DNA from: CBDDKS01 sp965230335
GTDB taxonomy: Bacteria; Pseudomonadota; Gammaproteobacteria; Enterobacterales; Kangiellaceae
NCBI GenBank assembly: GCA_965230335.1
Contig: CBDDKS010000006.1
Coordinates: 2,046,001-2,110,000, forward strand
Direction: 5' to 3'
Length of the DNA stretch: 64,000 nucleotides
Shown here: positions 16,985 to 25,105 of the stretch, in pieces
Position numbering within the stretch: the first letter of the stretch is position 1
How the letters are laid out: each line of letters begins with the position of its first letter
The notes under the pieces: model-generated
Seen by the model: the letters and a program-made list of their open reading frames with translations, nothing else
Database searches by the model: none
What the model was told of the DNA's origin: nothing
Program-made: the position numbers and the translations under genes

Positions 16985-16990
16985 TATAAT
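16985..16990 (+). promoter_or_regulatory. -10 box placing ntrB transcription start at its ATG
   Basis: A consensus TATAAT lies 6 bases before the ntrB ATG (16997), with TTGGTT (16960-16965) 19 bases upstream as a poor -35. Initiation seven bases downstream of this box would coincide with the A of the start codon, giving a leaderless message. Confidence 0.45.
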
Positions 16991-17010
16991 GGTGCAATGA
17001 ATGCACCATT
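16988..17010. promoter_or_regulatory. Perfect 9-bp inverted repeat over the ntrB start codon
   Basis: AATGGTGCA (16988-16996) and TGCACCATT (17002-17010) are perfect complements around the 5-base loop ATGAA, which contains the start codon. It overlaps the TATAAT. The half-sites are in the opposite order to the NtrC consensus (GCACC then GGTGC). It may be an operator or, in a longer message, a hairpin that presents or hides the start. Confidence 0.6.
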
Positions 17011-18082
17011 AAGTAACATTCTTGAGCAATACATCAGCACTTCTGTGCTTCTATTTGATGCACAGCATCGGCTTGTTTATGCCAATAATGCGGCTGAAGT
17101 CTTGCTGGGACAAAGCTTTAAACAAACAGAATATAAACAGGTTGAACATTTATTTGTTGAAGGCTGCATTTCTCAAACATTGATTGAACGCTGTCTGCAG
17201 GAGCAACGGCCAGGTTTTCTGGAATTTGAATTCATTGTCACACCTTTTGCTGAGTGGCGGCCCCGCCATATTTTTTTTCATCCGGTTTCTATTCAACAAA
17301 GCACTTATGTATTGATCGAAGTTTTATTATTGGAAGGTGACAATCTGGCAAGAGACAGAGCCCTGATGCAACAAAACCAGGTCAACCAGTCTTTAACTAG
17401 AAATCTGGCACATGAAATTAAAAATCCTTTAAGTGGTTTACGGGGTGCGGCACAACTGATGGCCAAACGGGCAACAGAGACTGAGTTAACAAAATTGACG
17501 GATATTATTATTGCTGAAGCAGACAGGTTGGGAAAATTGGTTGACAGAATGATGACGCCAGCACAAATAGAATCAAAGGAGTGGGTGAACATTCATGCAG
17601 TGATCGATAAAGCGATTGATATGATTCAGTTTCCTCAGCAAGCTGATCTTGTGATTCAACAGGATTATGATCCCAGTTTGCCAGCCGTTAAGATTGCACA
17701 GGAACACATTTATCAGGCTTTGATGAATGTGATAAACAATGCACGGGAGGCTTTGCAAGGCAAAGGTCGGATTACTGTCAGAACACGAGCAATGCATCAA
17801 TATGCTATTGCTGGTAAGCAATATGCTCTGGTGATTAAAATTGATATCGAAGATACAGGTCCAGGAATTCCAGAAGAACTCAAGCCGGTTATTTTTTTAC
17901 CCACTATCAGTAGTAAAACAACACTCAATAAACAAAATCAGGGCTTAGGTTTAGGTATTGCGCAATCATTGGTTATCCAAAATCATGGCATTATTGAATT
18001 TGAGTCTCATCCTGGAAAAACCTGTTTTTCCATTTGTTTGCCAGTGATTCATGATAACCATGATAATAAAATAGCAACATAA
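16997..18082 (+). CDS. ntrB: Nitrogen regulation sensor kinase NtrB (GlnL)
   Basis: Soluble histidine kinase/phosphatase that reads nitrogen status through PII and controls NtrC. The N-terminal PAS domain (about 1-110) begins NILEQYISTSVLLFDAQHRL. The H-box LAHEIKNPLSGLRGAAQL has phospho-acceptor His139. The ATPase core has N-box NVINNAREAL, DTGPGIPEELKPVIFLP and GLGLGIAQSLV. The length of 361 aa is normal and there are no membrane segments. The N-terminus matches the family, so ATG 16997 is the right start although there is no Shine-Dalgarno. Its partner glnB lies at 43118 in this window. Confidence 0.96.
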   Translation: MNAPLSNILEQYISTSVLLFDAQHRLVYANNAAEVLLGQSFKQTEYKQVEHLFVEGCISQTLIERCLQEQRPGFLEFEFIVTPFAEWRPRHIFFHPVSIQQSTYVLIEVLLLEGDNLARDRALMQQNQVNQSLTRNLAHEIKNPLSGLRGAAQLMAKRATETELTKLTDIIIAEADRLGKLVDRMMTPAQIESKEWVNIHAVIDKAIDMIQFPQQADLVIQQDYDPSLPAVKIAQEHIYQALMNVINNAREALQGKGRITVRTRAMHQYAIAGKQYALVIKIDIEDTGPGIPEELKPVIFLPTISSKTTLNKQNQGLGLGIAQSLVIQNHGIIEFESHPGKTCFSICLPVIHDNHDNKIAT

Positions 18083-18100
18083 TAAAGAGGTTTCATCGCT

Positions 18101-19645
18101 TTGTATCATAACAGGCAATCTTCCGACGACATGGGACAAGAAAAGACAGAACATCATCCTTCTATTTTAATTGTTGATGATGATGAATCCATTCGCTGGG
18201 TATTGAAAGAAGCATTAACCGATGAAGGATTTCGTGTAGAAACCCTGGCGTCGGTTAAAGAAGCACTGCAAGCTATTGAAGAGCAATCTTTTTCCGTAGT
18301 AATTACCGATGTGTTAATGCCAGGGGATGATGGTTTTCAATTATTAAAAAGATTATCCCAGCAAAAAAAACATTTACCAGTTATTTTAATGACAGCACAA
18401 AGTGACTTTCAAAATGCAGTCAAAGCTTATGAACTTGGGGCATTTGATTATTTGCCCAAACCATTTGACTTGGATAATGCGATTGATTTAGCGCATCAAG
18501 CCGTTACTTTTTACCAGCAACATCATATGGACGATCATCAAAGTAATACGACAAGTATTCACACAGTGGATGATAAGGATTTTGAAAATATTATGATAGG
18601 TGAAGCGTCTTCCATGCAGACGGTCTATCAGGCCATTGGAAAGTTGGCAAAATCCAAAGCCAGTGTTTTGATTAAAGGTGCATCGGGAACAGGTAAGGAG
18701 CTGGTAGCACGTGCATTACATAAACACAGTAGGCAAAGTCAGGGACCATTTATTGCTTTAAATATGGCGGCGATTCCTCAGGAATTGATAGAATCCGAAT
18801 TATTCGGTCATGAAAAAGGTGCTTTTACAGGAGCGAATCAAAAGAAAACGGGGCGTTTTGAACAAGCTCAGGGAGGCACTTTATTTTTAGATGAAATTGG
18901 TGACATGCCCTTGGAAACGCAAACACGTTTGTTGCGAGTATTATCTGAAGGTTCTTTCTATCGCATAGGTGGAAAACAACCTATTTCATCGGACGTTCGT
19001 ATTATTTCTGCAACACATCAGGACTTGTCAGAATTGGTTAAACAGGGAAAGTTTCGTGAGGATTTATATCATCGTATTCATGTGATTCCATTGCAATTAC
19101 CCGATTTAAAAGACAGAAAGAGTGATATTCCTTTATTGATAACACACTTTTTAAAACAGGCAGCCATAGAATTGGAAGAGCCTTTAAAAATATTGACTGA
19201 AGAAGCCCTAAAGCAATGTTTATCTTATTCATGGCCAGGTAATATTCGACAATTGGAAAATATGTGTCGATGGTTAATGGTTATGTGTCCCGGTAAAAAA
19301 ATCACTATGAATGATTTACCAGAAGAAGTCGGTTTGAATGATAACGACAGCAAGGAGGTAGACATACTGGATAATGAAAAAGCAAAACCAGATGATGAAG
19401 ATAAACGCCTCTTAAAAAAGATACCTTTAAATTGGGAGGTGACTTTAGAATCTTTTGTGAAAGAACAATATCGACAAGGTGATACACATATTTTACAGTC
19501 TATACAGCCTGTGTTTGAAGACAGTATATTACACCTTGCTTTATCATTAACCCAGGGACACAAACAAAAAGCAGCCACTTTGTTGGGGTGGGGGCGTAAT
19601 ACATTGACACGAAAATTAAATCTGTCTCAACAAAAAAAGAATTAA
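18101..19645 (+). CDS. ntrC: Nitrogen regulation response regulator NtrC (GlnG)
   Basis: Sigma-54 activator of nitrogen genes. A receiver domain (SILIVDDDESIRWVLKEAL, acceptor Asp in VVITDVLMPGDDGF) is followed by an AAA+ domain with Walker A GASGTGKE, the sigma-54 contact loop GAFTGA and Walker B GGTLFLDEIGD, then a C-terminal Fis-type helix-turn-helix (GHKQKAATLLGWGRNTLTRKL). At 514 aa it is slightly long because of an acidic linker near residue 415. The open frame begins at TTG 18101 with AAAGAGG upstream; ATG 18131 fits the family N-terminus equally well. It lies 18 bases after ntrB. Confidence 0.96.
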   Translation: MYHNRQSSDDMGQEKTEHHPSILIVDDDESIRWVLKEALTDEGFRVETLASVKEALQAIEEQSFSVVITDVLMPGDDGFQLLKRLSQQKKHLPVILMTAQSDFQNAVKAYELGAFDYLPKPFDLDNAIDLAHQAVTFYQQHHMDDHQSNTTSIHTVDDKDFENIMIGEASSMQTVYQAIGKLAKSKASVLIKGASGTGKELVARALHKHSRQSQGPFIALNMAAIPQELIESELFGHEKGAFTGANQKKTGRFEQAQGGTLFLDEIGDMPLETQTRLLRVLSEGSFYRIGGKQPISSDVRIISATHQDLSELVKQGKFREDLYHRIHVIPLQLPDLKDRKSDIPLLITHFLKQAAIELEEPLKILTEEALKQCLSYSWPGNIRQLENMCRWLMVMCPGKKITMNDLPEEVGLNDNDSKEVDILDNEKAKPDDEDKRLLKKIPLNWEVTLESFVKEQYRQGDTHILQSIQPVFEDSILHLALSLTQGHKQKAATLLGWGRNTLTRKLNLSQQKKN

Positions 19646-19647
19646 AT

Positions 19648-19670
19648 CATGTCTTTTATATAAAAACATG
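19648..19670. repeat. Near-perfect palindrome after ntrC
   Basis: A 23-base AT-rich palindrome (outer arms CATGT/ACATG) with one mismatch pair lies just after the ntrC stop and 46 bases before trmL. No T-run follows, so it is a weak terminator at best. Confidence 0.5.
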
Positions 19671-19716
19671 CCATAAAATAATCCATTGAAAAACTCTGAA
19701 GAGAAACTTATAAAAT

Positions 19717-20202
19717 ATGTTAAATATTGTGTTGTTTGAACCAGAAATCCCACCGAATACGGGAAACATTATCCGTCTTTGTGCGAATACCGGATTTCAT
19801 TTACATTTGATTCGTCCATTAGGATTTGCCTGGGATGATAAACGATTACGTCGGGCAGGATTAGACTACCATGAATTTACCCATATTAAACAATATGACA
19901 GCTATCAGGAATATTGTGATACTCAAAACATAACTCACACAGATAATCCATCACCTAATAAACTTTATGCGGCATCAACAAAAGGGACACAGAGATACGA
20001 CCAAGTGAATTATCAGGTGGGCGACACCATTATGTTCGGACCAGAAACCCGAGGTTTGCCAGATACCATTTTAAATACTTTAGAAACATCACAAGTTGTT
20101 CGTTTGCCCATGAAAGCAAACAGTCGTAGTTTAAATTTATCCAACAGTGTTGCGGTCTTTATTTATGAAGCCTGGCGGCAACTGGGTTTTTATGATGCCT
20201 AG
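19717..20202 (+). CDS. trmL: tRNA (cytidine/uridine-34 2'-O) methyltransferase TrmL
   Basis: SPOUT-class methyltransferase that uses AdoMet to methylate the wobble ribose of tRNA-Leu. Marks are FEPEIPPNTGNIIRLCANTG at the N-terminus, the AdoMet-knot segments MFGPETRGLPD and VRLPMKANSRSLNLSNSVAV, and YEAWRQLGF near the end. The length of 161 aa is typical. It stands alone 71 bases after ntrC and converges with the sugar dehydrogenase gene. Confidence 0.95.
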   Translation: MLNIVLFEPEIPPNTGNIIRLCANTGFHLHLIRPLGFAWDDKRLRRAGLDYHEFTHIKQYDSYQEYCDTQNITHTDNPSPNKLYAASTKGTQRYDQVNYQVGDTIMFGPETRGLPDTILNTLETSQVVRLPMKANSRSLNLSNSVAVFIYEAWRQLGFYDA

Positions 20203-20226
20203 ACATCATTTAGATTTTATATAAAT

Positions 20227-20247
20227 AAAAAATAAACAGGCTCTAAT
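20227..20247 (+). repeat. Copy of the ATAAACAG dispersed repeat
   Basis: AAAAATAAACAGGCTCTAATC lies 25 bases after trmL and runs into the 3' end of the convergent gene. It matches AAAGATAAACAGGCTCTAGT after tsaD at most positions. Confidence 0.55.
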
Positions 20248-22684
20248 CACAATCTTGTAAGCTATTAATCCAATCACGTATGACATCAACGGCTGCCTGG
20301 TCAACTCTTGAGCTGGCAAGAGGTGGCATGCGATCATCTGAGAGTGTTTCCATACGTAACAGTAAAACGGATCTATCTGCATTACGGGGCGATAATCTGA
20401 ATGCATTGTTGACGCCTAAGTTACCTGCAGAGGGTTGCACATTACAGGTATTGGTTTGGTTTAATTCGGTTGTTATTCTTAGATCCATAAAACTGGCTGT
20501 ACTACCTGGGCGGTGACAACCAGAACAGTTACTGTGCAAATAACTTCTGGCTCGTTGCTCCAGAGTTGCATTGCCATCATCCAGTGCATATAGCTGAGGT
20601 TCATCTTCACTGTCTAATAACTCTGATAAATAGCCCGCTTCACTTAAAAAGTCTAATTGATTAATGCCTAATGCGGGATTGACAGCATTTAACTGTGGTA
20701 CTTCCAAACCTAAACTGTGATTTGCTGCATTAGTATGGCAAATAGCACACTCACTACTGCTGGGAAATGTGTGTACAAAACCATTAATATCCACTGTCTT
20801 TCCTTCATCCAATAAGATCGCATCTGTTTGTTCTGTGTTCCATTCATAGCTGTAACCACGCCATCCAAAAGGATGATGAATGAACAATCGGGTTTCCAAA
20901 AATCGATCGTTATCCAGGAAGTGTTTGATTAAAACCGTATCTGTCGGAAATAAAAAGTCACCCTCATTGGTTATTTCAATGGTTTCACCATCGGGAATAG
21001 CAAAAGATCGTTGTTTATCTGCGCCATCAGACCAAAGAGGAGACAATACATTGTAATCAACAACGCCAGTCGATGATGATTTTGTCTGAGTATTAAAACA
21101 ACCCACTTGACTGAGTTGTGTCGGCATCACAACACTTGTAGGCTCTCCTCCGTTGGATGTCACTTGAAATATAGTATTTCCTGAACCGCCGTTTAAATTT
21201 AATAAATAAATTTCACCATCATTGCCTTGTGCCATAGCGGCAATGGTTCGGCCACTTGAAAAAATAGGTGTAAAATCTGAACCGACGCTAGCGTTGGCAG
21301 GAATCGATAAAAATTGTTGAGAGAAAGTATCACCCCAAATATATTGCCCTACTAAGTTGGGATAATCATCGCCTCGATAAACATAACCGCCAACGGTTGA
21401 AACACCAACAGAGCGTGGATATTGAGTAATAGGTAATTGTAAACCTGTGGTATCGCAATTGCTGTTATTAAAACAGGCATTGGCTTCCATGATGGGCCAT
21501 CCATAATTACCATTAATGATTACTTTGTTGACTTCTTCAAATGTACGTTGACCGACATCAGCAAGCCAGAGATCGCCGGTTTCGCTATCAAAACTCCAGC
21601 GCCAGGGATTTCTGAAGCCGTAGGCATAAATTTCAGGGCAATGGGTGGTGTCATTACCACTGCGCTCACCGGTATCACAACGTGTTTGTCCAGTATTGAG
21701 AGGGTTGCTCTCAGGAATGGTGTAAGGTGATGTGCTGACATCAATACGAATCATCGTGCCTAATAAATTGGTTAAGTCCTGTGATTCATTAGCATTGGCA
21801 CCACCATCTCCAAAGGCCACATACAGCAAGCCATTAGGACCAAAAGCAATGTCGCCACCGTTGTGATTGTTCGCTGGTTGATCCAGTGTCAGAAAAACTT
21901 CTTCACTGTCGGGATCAACCATACGGGTTGTTGTATTGACATTAAAAGACGATAGAGTGGAACGTCCTTGCTGAGTTAAATCATTGTAGACAACAAAAAT
22001 TCGATTATCAGTGGGGTAATCAGGGTGGAATGCCAGTCCGGTCATACCCATCTCTAAAGTTGTTGATACTCTCGATGAAATATCAAGTACAGTAGTGGCA
22101 TTGTTAGCCGTCGATGTATTGTCAAAATTGACAATACGTCCAGCTCTTAATGCAACAAACCAAAAACTTGAATCTGAGGAGGGTTGCACCATAGCCAAAG
22201 GAGAAGATAGTGTGGGAAGATTAACAAAGCGTGCTTCAATATCGACCTGTCCCAAACCACCAATAATGGGTTCAGGAGGAATACAATCAATATTGGAAAA
22301 ACGGACAGGATCAATCACAACATGAACATTTCTGGTCACTTCCGTTGTGTTATCGTCTGAATCCGTTGCTGAATAGGTGATGGTGTAAATATCAATTGTG
22401 TTGATATCGACAGTGCCACTAATCGTGACTGTGACATCGCCATCTTCTTCATCGGTTGCTGTGGCTCCTGGTTCATTATAATCCGAACCCTGTACAAGGA
22501 TGAGTGGATCATCTCCAATCAGTGTAATAACGGGGGCTGATACAGTGTTTCCATTGTTGCTGCTACCACAACCTATAATACACAGGATAAAAAAGACAGA
22601 CAGCCCTTGAGTTATGTTGAATAAGGTGAAATATTGAGTCATGATGAGTACCACTTTGTTTTTAACACAGCCCCAGTTAATCAT
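20243..22684 (-). CDS. Lipoprotein PQQ-type sugar dehydrogenase with DUF5011 and cytochrome c motifs
   Basis: Predicted envelope dehydrogenase of the soluble-glucose-dehydrogenase/YliI family (beta-propeller, PQQ-dependent in known members). A lipobox (FILCIIGCGSS) is followed by an Ig-like DUF5011 domain (about 50-125, EPGATATDEEDGDVTVTISG). The propeller then begins at GLGQVDIEARFVNLP with GMTGLAFHPDYP, NHNGGDIAFGPNGLLYVAFG, YAYGFRNPWRWSFD and GNYGWPIMEANAC. The last third has two heme c motifs, CAICH and CSGCH, so electrons may leave through its own cytochrome domain. The start may be M15 (22642), which gives a cleaner signal peptide. Confidence 0.88.
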   Translation of the reverse strand: MINWGCVKNKVVLIMTQYFTLFNITQGLSVFFILCIIGCGSSNNGNTVSAPVITLIGDDPLILVQGSDYNEPGATATDEEDGDVTVTISGTVDINTIDIYTITYSATDSDDNTTEVTRNVHVVIDPVRFSNIDCIPPEPIIGGLGQVDIEARFVNLPTLSSPLAMVQPSSDSSFWFVALRAGRIVNFDNTSTANNATTVLDISSRVSTTLEMGMTGLAFHPDYPTDNRIFVVYNDLTQQGRSTLSSFNVNTTTRMVDPDSEEVFLTLDQPANNHNGGDIAFGPNGLLYVAFGDGGANANESQDLTNLLGTMIRIDVSTSPYTIPESNPLNTGQTRCDTGERSGNDTTHCPEIYAYGFRNPWRWSFDSETGDLWLADVGQRTFEEVNKVIINGNYGWPIMEANACFNNSNCDTTGLQLPITQYPRSVGVSTVGGYVYRGDDYPNLVGQYIWGDTFSQQFLSIPANASVGSDFTPIFSSGRTIAAMAQGNDGEIYLLNLNGGSGNTIFQVTSNGGEPTSVVMPTQLSQVGCFNTQTKSSSTGVVDYNVLSPLWSDGADKQRSFAIPDGETIEITNEGDFLFPTDTVLIKHFLDNDRFLETRLFIHHPFGWRGYSYEWNTEQTDAILLDEGKTVDINGFVHTFPSSSECAICHTNAANHSLGLEVPQLNAVNPALGINQLDFLSEAGYLSELLDSEDEPQLYALDDGNATLEQRARSYLHSNCSGCHRPGSTASFMDLRITTELNQTNTCNVQPSAGNLGVNNAFRLSPRNADRSVLLLRMETLSDDRMPPLASSRVDQAAVDVIRDWINSLQDCD

Positions 22685-22774
22685 AATGAATAGTGAGTAG
22701 GATACTGAATTTTTTATGACAAACGTATTTATATAAGAGACAGGCGTTATTTGGAGGATATTTTGAGATGCATT

Positions 22775-22797
22775 ATTAGGGGCTGTTTATTTCTCTT
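22775..22797 (-). repeat. Copy of the dispersed repeat, minus orientation
   Basis: TTAGGGGCTGTTTATTTCTC, read on the minus strand, gives the AAATAAACAGCCCCTAA form seen in the palindromic copy at 12221-12239. It lies in the gap between the divergent sugar dehydrogenase and histone-deacetylase-like genes. Confidence 0.55.
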
Positions 22798-22869
22798 ATT
22801 GATGTTTTATTTTGTTTAATTTAAACTCAGTATCAACATTATGTTTGGTACTCTTTTTTAGGAATTCAA

Positions 22870-23925
22870 ATGATTTTATTAAAAAAACTAAGGTATTGTT
22901 TGTTGTTAATGGCTTTTCCATTATTCGCTGAAAATGTTCAGGAAAAACCCAATGACTCATCTGATATTACATTGATTTATTCAGAACATTATAATATTGG
23001 TTTTATGGGTTTAGAAAAACTGCATCCATTTGATAGTAAGAAGTATGGACGAGCAATGTCTGTTTTATCTGATCGTTTTGGAAAAAAACTAGAGCAAATT
23101 GTCAAAAGTCCCGAAAAAGAAATTTCACAAGAGGATTTATTATTAGTGCATGGTAAAACATATCTTGATAGTTTAAAGAACAGTCAGTCAGTTGCTAAAA
23201 TTCTTGAGCTTGCTCCTCTTTCTTATTTACCGGGTAGTATAGTGGATAACTTAGTATTGAGCCCCATGAGGTGGGCTGTTTCTGGTACAGTATTAGCTTC
23301 AAAACAGGCACTGGAAAACAAAGCAGCAGTCAATTTATCTGGAGGGTACCATCACGCAGCTAAAAATCATGGTGAAGGCTTTTGTGTATATTCAGATATT
23401 GGTGTGGCGGTTGCCGTACTTAAGAAAGAAAAACGACTGAATCAAAATGCAAAGATAGCGATTATTGATCTTGATGCTCATCAAGGGAATGGTTTTGAAC
23501 GTGTGTTTATGAATGATAACAATGTATTTATTTTTGATATGTATAATGCTGACATTTACCCAAATGATACAGAGGCAAAAAAAGCAATTATGGTAGATGT
23601 ACCATTAGATAGTCATGTCGGAGATAAAACTTATTTGTCATTTTTAAAAAAGAAACTTCCTTTTTTCTTTGAACAAACTGGACCTGTAGATTTGGTTTTT
23701 TATAATGCAGGCACGGATATATACAAAAAAGATCGTTTGGGCCATATGAACATTTCCAAACAAGGCGTTTTTGAAAGAGATAAATATGTCATTGATCAAA
23801 TTTATCAGCGAAATCTAAAGTCGGTGATGTTGTTGAGTGGTGGTTATACTCAGGAAAGTTATCAATTAGTTGCTGATGGTGTAGCTTATATGCTTAAAAA
23901 ATATTATTTTAAAAATAATGACTAA
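22870..23925 (+). CDS. Exported histone-deacetylase-family hydrolase (HDAC11/class IV-like)
   Basis: Zinc amidohydrolase of the arginase/deacetylase fold. Conserved are HPFDSKKYGRA near the N-terminus, the catalytic His pair in GGYHHA (His161-His162), zinc ligands Asp202 and His204 in IDLDAHQGNG and Asp283 in NAGTD followed by DRLG, and the transition-state tyrosine in SGGYT. The order and spacing resemble HDAC11-like bacterial proteins. Unusually it begins with a signal peptide (ILLKKLRYCLLLMAFPLFAE), so it probably works in the periplasm; the natural substrate is unknown. It is a single-gene unit. Its codons look more AT-rich than those of its neighbours. Confidence 0.88.
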   Translation: MILLKKLRYCLLLMAFPLFAENVQEKPNDSSDITLIYSEHYNIGFMGLEKLHPFDSKKYGRAMSVLSDRFGKKLEQIVKSPEKEISQEDLLLVHGKTYLDSLKNSQSVAKILELAPLSYLPGSIVDNLVLSPMRWAVSGTVLASKQALENKAAVNLSGGYHHAAKNHGEGFCVYSDIGVAVAVLKKEKRLNQNAKIAIIDLDAHQGNGFERVFMNDNNVFIFDMYNADIYPNDTEAKKAIMVDVPLDSHVGDKTYLSFLKKKLPFFFEQTGPVDLVFYNAGTDIYKKDRLGHMNISKQGVFERDKYVIDQIYQRNLKSVMLLSGGYTQESYQLVADGVAYMLKKYYFKNND

Positions 23926-24011
23926 ATATTTTCGATATCGAACTGTCAATTTGGAAAGGCGATGTGATGAGTTGTAGCTAGCTTGTAGGGTTGCTTGAGA
24001 CGTTTTTAAGA

Positions 24012-24458
24012 TTAACTCAACTTGGCTTTAATGCGTTGGCTGATAGCAGACATATCCGCTCTTCCTTGCATTTGAGGTTTAAGAAGCCCCATGATTTTTC
24101 CCATATCCTTCATACTTTCAGCACCAGTTTCATTAATGGCCTGTTCAATGGCTTGATTAATTTCATCTTCCGTTAAGGGCTGAGGAAGAAACTCCTGAAT
24201 CACTTCAATTTCTGTTTGCTCAATATCGGCAAGTTCTGTGCGTCCTGCATCATTATATTGTTTGATAGATTCACGTCGTTGCTTGACTGATTTATCTAAA
24301 ATGGCCAATAGGGTTGGTTCATCAATCGTTTTTCTTTCATCCACTTCATATTGCTTTACTGCTGCTAGTAGCATGCGTATGGTGCCTAAGCGTTCTTTTT
24401 GCTTAGCCCGCATAGCATCTTTCATAGCTTCTTTTAAACGCTCAAGTAATGGAACCAT
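24012..24458 (-). CDS. yqeY: GatB/YqeY domain protein
   Basis: Small helical protein related to the tRNA-binding tail of GatB; function unsettled. Marks are LKEAMKDAMRAKQKERLGTIRMLLAAVKQYEVDE split over the N-terminus, IKQYNDAGRTELADIEQTEI and FLPQPLTEDEI. The length of 148 aa is typical. It lies 41 bases after rpsU on the same strand, the usual rpsU-yqeY pair; dnaG and rpoD, which normally follow, are not here. Confidence 0.94.
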   Translation of the reverse strand: MVPLLERLKEAMKDAMRAKQKERLGTIRMLLAAVKQYEVDERKTIDEPTLLAILDKSVKQRRESIKQYNDAGRTELADIEQTEIEVIQEFLPQPLTEDEINQAIEQAINETGAESMKDMGKIMGLLKPQMQGRADMSAISQRIKAKLS

Positions 24459-24499
24459 AGCAGTGGAAAAATTGAGATATGATTGAAATGAGTAAAAAC

Positions 24500-24715
24500 T
24501 TAATAAAGGCGAACGCGTTTTATATTTTCACGTGATAGCTTTTTTAAGTGACGCTTTATAGCGGCTGCTTTTTTTCTTTTGCGCACTGAAGTGGGTTTTT
24601 CATAGTGCTCACGACGTCTGACTTCAGCTAAAATGCCTGCTTTTTCGCAGGAGCGTTTAAAGCGACGTAAGGCAACGTCGAAGGGTTCGTTGTCCTTTAC
24701 CTTTACATTTGGCAT
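24500..24715 (-). CDS. rpsU: 30S ribosomal protein S21
   Basis: Small basic ribosomal protein near the mRNA exit and anti-Shine-Dalgarno region. The sequence is full length (71 aa) with PFDVALRRFKRSCEKAGIL, RRREHYEKPTSVRKRKKAAA and the Arg/Lys-rich tail. It is read away from tsaD, the classic tsaD/rpsU divergent pair of the macromolecular synthesis operon. Confidence 0.98.
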   Translation of the reverse strand: MPNVKVKDNEPFDVALRRFKRSCEKAGILAEVRRREHYEKPTSVRKRKKAAAIKRHLKKLSRENIKRVRLY

Positions 24716-24821
24716 AGAGTGTTCACCTACTTGAATTGTATTCAGTTTGTTGAATCTGGGTTAATGAGCTATTTAGTGGTTAAATTTTAGGCAATTTCAT
24801 AAAAAATAACCAATAGTTAAA

Positions 24822-24839
24822 CCTCCAACGAATTGGAGG
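24822..24839 (-). promoter_or_regulatory. Hairpin in the rpsU leader
   Basis: CCTCCAA-CGAA-TTGGAGG is a perfect 7-bp stem with a 4-base loop, about 105 bases upstream of rpsU. Read towards rpsU it has a GGAGG arm. It could be an attenuator or a protein-binding leader structure; no T-run marks it as a full terminator. Confidence 0.4.
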
Positions 24840-24950
24840 CCGCAGATTCTAATCGTTTTTCTACCGAAAAGTAAAGTTTTAAGAAGAAAAACAGGGTGAA
24901 ATCTACTAAAAAGTTCAAAAAAACACCGAATTTATGATGAATTCGATTTC

Positions 24951-24979
24951 TTGAGACATTACCCTTCACTTTGTATATG
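24951..24979 (+). promoter_or_regulatory. Probable tsaD promoter
   Basis: TTGAGA (24951-24956) and TATATG (24974-24979) are separated by 17 bases, a fair sigma-70 match. The leader to the tsaD TTG would be about 120 bases. Confidence 0.45.
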
Positions 24980-25105
24980 ATCATATCCCCGTTTGGTTTT
25001 AACGTTGCCGCTTTCAGGCAGTGCGGGGGTATCAAGAAAATCGATGCCTGGGCATTCAATGTGTGTGCTCAAAGCATGGCGTCATTCCTGGAGTAGGGGG
25101 AGTAT

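Larger units (their letters stand above)
24716..25105. other. Divergent rpsU/tsaD control region
   Basis: This 390-base gap holds the rpsU leader hairpin (24822-24839), a small CGAATT/AATTCG inverted repeat (24927-24945) and the tsaD promoter (24951-24979). No gene is supported: an open minus-strand frame at 24817-25059 has no family features and covers the leader. Confidence 0.6.

Noticed and set aside
16988..17010. NtrC binding site at ntrB
   Set aside because: Sequence words match, but the half-sites are in reversed order and spacing compared with GCACC-N5-GGTGC.
24817..25059. 80-codon minus-strand open frame in the rpsU/tsaD gap
   Set aside because: It covers the rpsU leader hairpin and the tsaD promoter, ends in poly-Phe-like stretches, and resembles no protein.
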